From the NCBI GenBank assembly GCA_023387085.1, contig JAEWIL010000041.1:1-5033 (forward strand): DNA of 5,033 bases. Reading direction: 5' to 3'. Below are positions 1 through 5,033 of this stretch, piece by piece. The position numbers and the translations under genes were made by a program. A model generated the notes under the pieces. It was not told the origin of the DNA. It worked only from the letters and a program-made list of their open reading frames with translations, and did no database searches. Positions within the stretch are counted from its first letter, which is position 1; every line of letters begins with the position of its first letter. Source of the DNA: Pseudomonadota bacterium. GTDB lineage: Bacteria > Pseudomonadota > Alphaproteobacteria > Sphingomonadales > Sphingomonadaceae.

Positions 1-1
1 G

Positions 2-1495
2 GCGCGGTGGGGGGCGCCGGAGGGCGCGACGCGGCTTGTCTCGAACTCGCACCAGCCATGGACCGGCGGGGTCGCGTGGTACGAGCTCGTGGTTCATTCG
101 GGCGAGGGATGGGACTTCGCCGGCGCGAATTTCCCCGGTTCGCCCTATCCTTTCCTCGGCCACAACAAATATCTCGGCTGGACCAACACGGTAAACCGGC
201 CCGACCTCATCGATATCTACAAGCTCGTGCTCGACGACAGCGGCAAGAATTACCGCTTCGACGGAAAATGGCGGCCGCTCGAGGAAAAGCGCGTCTGGCT
301 GCGCGTCAAATATGGTCCGTTCGTGATCCCGGTCCCGCGGACCATCTATCGCTCGGTCCAGGGGCCGGTGATCAAAAACGCCAGGGGCGCCTTCGCGATC
401 CGCTATGCCGGTATGGACCAGGCCAATATGGTCACCCAATATTATCGCCTCAACAAGGCGAAGAGTTTCGCCGAATGGCGCGCGGCGATGGCAGGGCAGG
501 GCGTGCCCGCGACCAATTTCATCTATGCCGATGCCAAGGGCAATATCGGCATGTTCTATAACGCGATGTTCCCCGACCGGCCGGCGGGCTTCAACTGGCG
601 CGGCATCTTGCCCGGCGACACCTCCGCCGATGTGTGGACGAAGACGCTGCCGTTCGACCGCGTGCCCGCGCTCGTCAACCCGCGCTCGGGCTATGTGATG
701 AACGCGAACAACACGCCATGGGTCGCGGCGGGGCCGGGCGACGAACTCGACGCGGCCGCCTTTTCGCCGCTGCTCGGGATCGAGGACGACATGACCAACC
801 GCGCGGTGCGGCTGATCGAACTGTTCGAGGCGTCGGGACAGATTGACGAGGCGCGGCTGAAAGCGATCAAGTACGACACCGCCTATGCGAAGACCGGCTA
901 TGCCAGGGCGTGGATCGACCGGCTGCTCGCGCTCGACACAAAAGGCGACCCGGCGCTGGCCGAGGCGCAAAGGCTGCTGCGCGAATGGGACTGGAACCTC
1001 GACGGCAAGGGCAAGGGCGACGCGCTGGCGTTGATGGTGCTGCGCCCCGCGAACGGCAGCCATTACCAGCGCAAGGCAGACCCCGATCCGCGCACCGTCC
1101 TGAAAGACACCGTCGGGCATCTGCAAGAGCATTTCGGCGGGCTCGATCCGAAACTCGGCACCGTGCTGCGGCTTCGCCACGGTGAGGGCGCGCACCGCGT
1201 CGACCTGCCGCTCGACGGCGGCAACGACACGGTTCGTGCATCGACGCTGTGGGATGTCGAGCCCGACGGGCGGCTGAAAGTCCGCCATGGCGACAGCTTC
1301 ATCATGTTCGTGACGTGGGACAAGGCGGGGCAGGTGCATTCGGAATCGATCCAGCCCTTCGGCGCCGCAACGACGCGCCCCGCCAGCCCGCATTACGACG
1401 ATCAGGCGCCACTGTTCGTGCAGCACCGGTTGAAGCCGGTGCTGTTCGATCCCGTGGCGCTCAAGGCCAGCGGCGCGCGCTTCTATCGGCCTTGA
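2..1495 (+). CDS. Penicillin acylase family protein (Ntn amidohydrolase), 3' part only
   Basis: This is the C-terminal 497 residues of an enzyme that hydrolyses amide bonds of N-acylated substrates (beta-lactams, acyl-homoserine lactones or acyl peptides). The frame is open from base 2, so the gene begins upstream. Family hallmarks in order are NSHQPWTG (44-67), a GHN..LGWTNTVN..D block (about 158-214), SVQGPV (353-370), YVMNANNTPW (692-721) and, near the C-terminus, SPHYDDQ (1385-1405). By remembered alignment to glutaryl-7-ACA acylase, His at 50-52 matches catalytic beta-His23 and Asn at 707-709 matches oxyanion-hole beta-Asn244. On that alignment the nucleophilic Ser should lie only a few residues before the window. 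The missing part would hold the signal peptide, alpha chain and cleavage site; maturation to a periplasmic heterodimer is the family norm, not seen here. The usual His of the S-x-H-G-P-V motif is Gln. The stop is TGA. Family assignment is firm; the substrate cannot be told. Confidence 0.93.
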   Translation, partial: ARWGAPEGATRLVSNSHQPWTGGVAWYELVVHSGEGWDFAGANFPGSPYPFLGHNKYLGWTNTVNRPDLIDIYKLVLDDSGKNYRFDGKWRPLEEKRVWLRVKYGPFVIPVPRTIYRSVQGPVIKNARGAFAIRYAGMDQANMVTQYYRLNKAKSFAEWRAAMAGQGVPATNFIYADAKGNIGMFYNAMFPDRPAGFNWRGILPGDTSADVWTKTLPFDRVPALVNPRSGYVMNANNTPWVAAGPGDELDAAAFSPLLGIEDDMTNRAVRLIELFEASGQIDEARLKAIKYDTAYAKTGYARAWIDRLLALDTKGDPALAEAQRLLREWDWNLDGKGKGDALALMVLRPANGSHYQRKADPDPRTVLKDTVGHLQEHFGGLDPKLGTVLRLRHGEGAHRVDLPLDGGNDTVRASTLWDVEPDGRLKVRHGDSFIMFVTWDKAGQVHSESIQPFGAATTRPASPHYDDQAPLFVQHRLKPVLFDPVALKASGARFYRP

Positions 1496-1576
1496 AAGCC
1501 TTTGGGCGCTGTCCTAAACCCCTGATACAGTGCCGTTCGGTACAGGTCGCATGCGGGCGCTTCCGTCCGTTATCCA

Positions 1577-1582
1577 AGAGGA
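1577..1582 (+). promoter_or_regulatory. Ribosome binding site of the M16 peptidase gene
   Basis: AGAGGA is a purine-rich Shine-Dalgarno match 5 nt before the ATG at 1588. It decides the start: the same frame stays open far upstream, to 1249 and beyond, but that part overlaps the acylase gene and has no signal peptide. The product beginning at 1588 starts directly with a classical signal peptide. Confidence 0.8.
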
Positions 1583-1587
1583 AATCC

Positions 1588-4482
1588 ATGCCCCGTCATT
1601 CCCGTTTTGCCATCGCCCTTGCCGTTTCGACCGCGCTCGTCGCCGCGGGCCCCGCGCTCGCCAAGGCCAAGGATGCGAAGCCTGCGCCGATCGCCGATCT
1701 GGTGAAGGCGGTCGACATTCCCTATCAGAGCTTCACGCTCGACAACGGCCTGCGCGTCATCGTCCATGAGGATCGCAAGGCGCCGGTCGTCGCGGTGTCG
1801 GTCTGGTACCGTGTCGGATCGAAGAACGAGCCCGCGGGCAAGACGGGTTTCGCGCACCTCTTCGAACATCTGATGTTCAACGGCTCGGAAAATGCTCCGG
1901 GCGATTTCTTCGAGCCGCTGCAACAGGTTGGTGCGACCGACAGCAACGGTACGACCAACGTCGACCGCACCAATTATTTCGAGACGGTGCCGACCGGTGC
2001 GCTCGACCGTGCGCTGTTTCTCGAAAGCGACCGCATGGGGCATCTGCTCGGCGCGGTGACGCAGGAAAAGCTCGATAACCAGCGCGGCGTCGTCCAGAAC
2101 GAGAAGCGTCAGGGCGACAATAATCCCTATGGCCTGCTGCGCTACGAGATTTTCGAGAATCTCTTCCCCAAGGGGCACCCCTATCATCACAGCACGATCG
2201 GCTCGATGGCCGATCTCAATTCGGCGAGCCTTGCCGATGTGAAGAAGTGGTTCACCGACAATTACGGGCCGAACAATGCGGTGCTGGTGCTCGCCGGCGA
2301 TGTCGATCTTGCGACCGCCAAGGCCAAGGTGACCGAATGGTTCGGCGACATTCCGCGCGGCCCGCAGGTGAAGGCGCCGCAGACGTCGGTCCCGACGCTG
2401 CCCGCGCCGCTCGCGAAAGAGGTCAAGGACCTGATCCCCACGACGCGGCTTTATCGCATGTGGGCGATTCCGGGGCTCAACGACGCCGAATCGGTGCCGC
2501 TGCAGATGGCGGCGGCGGTGCTCGGCGGGCTTTCCTCGTCGCGGCTCGACAATGCGATGGTCCGCAAGGATCCGGTCGCGGTCAGCGTCGGCGCCGGCGC
2601 GCAGACGCTGGAGGACGCGGGTTTCCTGATCGTCCAGGCCGATGTGAAGCCGGGGGTCGATCCGGCGACGGTCGGGCAGAAGCTCGACGCCGAGATCGCG
2701 AAATTTCTGGCCGAAGGGCCGACCGCCGACGAATTGCAGCGCGCGGCCGCAAGCTATCTCGGCGGCACGATCTCGGGCCTTGAATCGGTCGGCGGATTCG
2801 GCGGCAAGGCGGTGACGCTTGCCGAGGGCGCGCTCTATTCGGACAATCCCGCTTATTACAAGGTCGAGCTCGACCGGCTCGCCAAGGCGACCCCCGAGCA
2901 GGTGAAAGCGGTCGCGAACAAATGGATGTCGCGCCCGGTTTTCTCGCTGACCTACACCCCCGGCGAGCGCACCGAAGGTGGCGAGAATCGTGGCGGCGCC
3001 GTCACCGCCGGGCATGTGACGGCAGACAAGGTGAGCGCGGTCGCCCCCGACCGCTACTGGAACCCGGCGCTCGGCGATATCGGCCCCGATACGGGCACGA
3101 TCGGCGCGACCTCGGTCGCCGACCGGTCGCAGATGCCGGCGGTTGCCGACCTCAAGTCGCTCGAATTTCCCGCAATCGAACGCGCCAGGCTCAAGAACGG
3201 AATCGAGGTCGTCTTCGCGCGCCGCGCGACGGTGCCGACGGTCAATGTCACGGTCAGCTTCGATGCCGGCTATGCCGCCGATCCGCACAAGGCGCTCGGC
3301 ACCCAGTCGCTGATGCTCAACCTGATGGACGAGGGCACGACGACCCGCGACTCGATCGCCTTCGCCGAAGCGAAGGAGCGCCTCGGTGCGCAGATCGACG
3401 GATCGGCCACCGCCGACGAGACGGTGTTCAACCTGTTCGCGCTGAAACCGAACCTCAGCCCTTCGCTCGGCCTGCTCGCCGATTATATCCGCAACCCCGC
3501 GTTCGACGCGAAGGAACTCGAGCGGGTGCGCGTGCAGCAGCTCAACCGGTTGAAGTCGGAACTCAACAATCCGAACGCGATCGCGAGCCGCGTGCTGATG
3601 CCCGTGCTGTACGGCGCCGACCATCCCTATGGCATTCCGCCGTCGGGTCTCGGCACCACCGAGGCGGTGACCGCGGCGACGCGCGAGCAGCTTGCGGCGT
3701 TCCATTCGGCGTGGATTCGTCCCGACAATGCGCGCATCTTCGTCGTCGGCGATACGACGCTGGGTGAGGTGACGAAACAGCTCGAGGCGGCGTTCGGCGA
3801 CTGGAAGGCGCCGGCGGTTGCCAGGGGAACCAAGCATTTCGAGACGCCGATCCCGACGCCCACGCCGCGCATCCTGCTGTTCGACCGGCCGAAATCGCCG
3901 CAGTCGGTGATCATGGCGGGCAAGGTGCTGACCGCAAAGGGCAAGGACGAACTGGAACCGCTGCGCGCCGCGAACGACATTTTCGGCGGCAATTTCCTGT
4001 CGCGCTTCAACATGAACCTGCGCGAGACCAAGGGCTGGTCCTATGGTGTACGCTCGCGCGTGTCGAGCGATAGCGACCGGCTGACCTGGGTCGCGATCGC
4101 GCCGGTGCAGGCCGACCGCACCGGCGATTCGATCAGGGAGTTCCAGAGCGACCTCAAGAGCTTCCTCGGCGACAAGGGCGTCACCAAGGAGGAGCTGGAG
4201 CGCACGGTCAATGGCAGCGTGCGCGAACTGCCCGGCAGTTTCGAGACCTCGGAAGACGTGCTCGGCGGGATCCGCCAGATCGTGAAGTTCGGCCGCCCCG
4301 ACAATTATTACGAGACGCTGCCCGCAACCTATGAGGCGATGACGACCGCCGAAATCGACGCCGCGGCCAAGGCGGCGCTGACCGGCGACCTCGTCTATGT
4401 GGTTGTCGGCGATGCGGCGGTGGTGAAACCGCAGCTTGACGGGCTGGGCCTGCCGGTGGAAATAGCGAAACCCGCTAACTAA
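1588..4482 (+). CDS. Exported M16 family zinc metallopeptidase (insulinase/pitrilysin-like), two-lobe
   Basis: This is a zinc endopeptidase of 964 aa that probably degrades peptides in the periplasm. Residues 1-25 form a Sec signal peptide: a basic start, a hydrophobic core, and a likely cut after ALA-25. The N-terminal M16 lobe (about 45-455) has the inverted zinc motif HLFEH (His90, Glu93 catalytic base, His94) and the distal zinc ligand Glu172 in VVQNEKRQ, at the spacing usual for the family. The GATDSNGTTNVDRTNYF block (115-131) is typical of bacterial M16B-like enzymes. A Gly-rich linker (about 458-521) leads to a second M16 lobe (about 525-955). That lobe lacks HxxEH but keeps the R...Y pair (Arg812, Tyr819, in LRETKGWSYG), which in M16 proteins helps bind substrate. 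The total length fits a fused two-lobe enzyme rather than the usual 400-500-aa single M16B subunit. The gene lies 92 bp after the acylase and 25 bp before the small protein gene. The natural substrate is unknown. Confidence 0.95.
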   Translation: MPRHSRFAIALAVSTALVAAGPALAKAKDAKPAPIADLVKAVDIPYQSFTLDNGLRVIVHEDRKAPVVAVSVWYRVGSKNEPAGKTGFAHLFEHLMFNGSENAPGDFFEPLQQVGATDSNGTTNVDRTNYFETVPTGALDRALFLESDRMGHLLGAVTQEKLDNQRGVVQNEKRQGDNNPYGLLRYEIFENLFPKGHPYHHSTIGSMADLNSASLADVKKWFTDNYGPNNAVLVLAGDVDLATAKAKVTEWFGDIPRGPQVKAPQTSVPTLPAPLAKEVKDLIPTTRLYRMWAIPGLNDAESVPLQMAAAVLGGLSSSRLDNAMVRKDPVAVSVGAGAQTLEDAGFLIVQADVKPGVDPATVGQKLDAEIAKFLAEGPTADELQRAAASYLGGTISGLESVGGFGGKAVTLAEGALYSDNPAYYKVELDRLAKATPEQVKAVANKWMSRPVFSLTYTPGERTEGGENRGGAVTAGHVTADKVSAVAPDRYWNPALGDIGPDTGTIGATSVADRSQMPAVADLKSLEFPAIERARLKNGIEVVFARRATVPTVNVTVSFDAGYAADPHKALGTQSLMLNLMDEGTTTRDSIAFAEAKERLGAQIDGSATADETVFNLFALKPNLSPSLGLLADYIRNPAFDAKELERVRVQQLNRLKSELNNPNAIASRVLMPVLYGADHPYGIPPSGLGTTEAVTAATREQLAAFHSAWIRPDNARIFVVGDTTLGEVTKQLEAAFGDWKAPAVARGTKHFETPIPTPTPRILLFDRPKSPQSVIMAGKVLTAKGKDELEPLRAANDIFGGNFLSRFNMNLRETKGWSYGVRSRVSSDSDRLTWVAIAPVQADRTGDSIREFQSDLKSFLGDKGVTKEELERTVNGSVRELPGSFETSEDVLGGIRQIVKFGRPDNYYETLPATYEAMTTAEIDAAAKAALTGDLVYVVVGDAAVVKPQLDGLGLPVEIAKPAN

Positions 4483-4495
4483 CATCAGTTTCAGT

Positions 4496-4500
4496 AGGAG
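4496..4500 (+). promoter_or_regulatory. Ribosome binding site of the 100-aa protein gene
   Basis: AGGAG lies 7 nt before the ATG at 4508, inside the 25-bp gap after the peptidase stop codon. This near-ideal spacing supports the start and shows that the small gene is translated independently, though probably from the same transcript as the peptidase. Confidence 0.8.
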
Positions 4501-4507
4501 AGCATTT

Positions 4508-4810
4508 ATGTCCGGTGTCGATGGCAGCTATGATTGCGTTACCAAGTCGCCGATGGGCGACCAGAAGTCGGTTTTCACCGTGAAGAGCGACGGCGACAGC
4601 TTCACCGGCCAGAATGCCGGCGCGATGGGCTCGCTCGATGTCGAGAATGGCAAGGTCGACGGCAACAAGCTGACCTGGACCATGAACATGAAAGTGCCGA
4701 TGCCGATGACGCTCGAAGCCGAAGCGACGATCGACGGCGACACGCTGACCGGCACGATCAAGGCCGGTGCATTTGGGTCGATGGCGATGACCGGAACCCG
4801 TCAGGCCTGA
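4508..4810 (+). CDS. Small uncharacterised protein with duplicated DGD-x-x-TG half-repeats
   Basis: This is a 100-aa protein of unknown function; I recognise no named domain. It has no signal peptide or membrane segment and is probably cytosolic. The sequence alternates polar and hydrophobic residues with frequent DG/NG turns (DGD at 28-30, DGN at 51-53, DGD at 76-78), which predicts an almost all-beta fold, perhaps a small barrel or sandwich. Residues 13-42 and 62-91 resemble each other: each has K-x-P-M, then a strand, then DGD[ST][FL]TG, then AGA[MF]GS. This suggests an internal duplication about 48 residues apart. It is Met-rich in the middle (MNMKVPMPM, 59-67), ends in a TGTR-like tail, and has a single Cys (10). 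A good ribosome binding site, GC-rich coding style and a terminator right after it support a real gene. It lies 25 bp after the M16 peptidase, so co-transcription is likely, but a shared function is only inferred. Confidence 0.88.
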   Translation: MSGVDGSYDCVTKSPMGDQKSVFTVKSDGDSFTGQNAGAMGSLDVENGKVDGNKLTWTMNMKVPMPMTLEAEATIDGDTLTGTIKAGAFGSMAMTGTRQA

Positions 4811-4832
4811 TCCGACCGGCACGGAAAAGGAG

Positions 4833-4865
4833 AAGGGCCGCTCCTCATCGGAGCGGCCCTTTTTT
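4833..4865 (+). terminator. Rho-independent terminator
   Basis: A perfect 12-bp stem (4833-4844 with 4850-4861, core GGGCCGCTCC / GGAGCGGCCC) encloses a 5-nt loop (TCATC). A run of six T (4860-4865) follows, its first two bases pairing with AA at the stem base. It starts 22 bp after the stop of the small protein gene and ends the peptidase/small-protein transcript. On the opposite strand the T-run is interrupted, so it should act mainly in the + direction. Confidence 0.95.
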
Positions 4866-4930
4866 GCGCGCGAAACTTTGTGCCGGCTGTCGGCTTTGGG
4901 GTGGGGAGCGGACGTTGAGCCCCTCACTTC

Positions 4931-5022
4931 CGTCATCCCGGGCTTGACCCGGGATCCCGCTTTTTTCGTGAATGTACGGCCCTCGGTCTCAAGCGGGACC
5001 CCGGATCAAGTCCGGGGGGACG
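4931..5022. repeat. Nested intergenic inverted repeat (REP/RPE-like)
   Basis: Two 32-bp arms, 4931-4962 and 4991-5022, are inverted copies with 27 of 32 bases matching, separated by a 28-nt spacer. Each arm holds its own shorter palindrome. In the left arm it is ATCCCGGG / CCCGGGAT (8 bp, loop CTTGA, 4935-4955), and in the right arm CCCCGGA / TCCGGGG (7 bp, loop TCAAG, 4999-5017). The element lies outside any convincing gene, downstream of the terminator. The CGTCATCCCGGGCTTGACCC-type core is, from general knowledge, a common dispersed intergenic repeat in alphaproteobacterial genomes. Copy number and full extent cannot be judged from this window. Confidence 0.85.
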
Positions 5023-5033
5023 ATGCAAGATGC

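Noticed and set aside
1492..1529. Possible promoter in the acylase-peptidase spacer: TTGAAA at 1492-1497, or TTGGGC at 1502-1507 with GATACA at 1524-1529.
   Set aside because: TTGAAA has no good -10 at normal spacing, and the second pair matches consensus at only about three of six positions in each box. A promoter here is possible but not supported by sequence alone.
1548..1555. Eight-base palindrome CGCATGCG in the spacer before the peptidase.
   Set aside because: It is a single short palindrome in GC-rich DNA with no T-run and no second copy nearby, so neither a terminator nor an operator can be argued.
1249..1587. Upstream extension of the peptidase frame, with an alternative start at 1249.
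   Set aside because: It overlaps the acylase gene by about 250 bases, has no ribosome binding site worth naming and would bury the signal peptide inside the protein.
1570..4485. A 971-codon open frame on the - strand covering the entire peptidase gene.
   Set aside because: Its codons are the exact complements of the sense codons, so a stop would need sense TTA, CTA or TCA, which this GC-rich gene avoids. The product is Arg/His-rich without domains, whereas the + strand gives a clear M16 peptidase with signal peptide.
4475..4936. A 153-codon - strand open frame across the small gene and the terminator.
   Set aside because: It runs through the terminator hairpin and opposes a well-supported + strand gene. 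The product is Arg/His-rich without recognisable motifs, typical of a shadow frame.
4935..4966. The left repeat palindrome plus TTTTTT as a second terminator.
   Set aside because: The T-run starts five bases after the 8-bp stem ends rather than directly at its base, and its first two bases belong to the larger repeat arm. A strong terminator already lies upstream.

Overview
This is a GC-rich window with strong G/C preference at third codon positions. The gene content (a periplasmic-type penicillin/cephalosporin acylase and a secreted two-lobe M16 peptidase) and the CGTCATCCCGGG-type intergenic inverted repeat suggest an alphaproteobacterium. A sphingomonad (Sphingopyxis or Sphingomonas-like) is my best guess, from protein style and repeat type only and not from any database match.

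Layout, left to right, all genes on the + strand. (1) Positions 2-1495 hold the 3' part of a penicillin-acylase-family N-terminal-nucleophile hydrolase. The window opens inside the catalytic beta chain, just downstream of where the nucleophilic Ser should lie. (2) A 92-bp spacer (1496-1587) has no recognisable terminator and ends in a good ribosome binding site. (3) Positions 1588-4482 encode a 964-aa exported zinc peptidase of family M16. Its N-terminal lobe carries the active HxxEH site and its C-terminal lobe is non-catalytic with a conserved R...Y pair. (4) After only 25 bp, a 100-aa cytosolic-looking small protein (4508-4810) follows, with its own ribosome binding site. It has an evident internal two-fold duplication and unknown function. 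(5) A textbook rho-independent terminator (4833-4865) closes the unit. (6) After about 65 bp without visible content, a nested inverted repeat (4931-5022), REP/RPE-like, runs almost to the window end.

The M16 peptidase and the small protein are very probably co-transcribed and end at the shared terminator. The acylase may read through into them, since no terminator is visible between them, but a separate promoter in the 92-bp spacer cannot be excluded. The acylase and the peptidase both act on amide or peptide bonds. The peptidase has a clear signal peptide, and acylases of this family are normally exported, so a role in periplasmic amide/peptide turnover is plausible but inferred. I do not see an evident new defence, mobile or RNA system here. 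The least described items are the duplicated small protein paired with the M16 peptidase, and the nested repeat.
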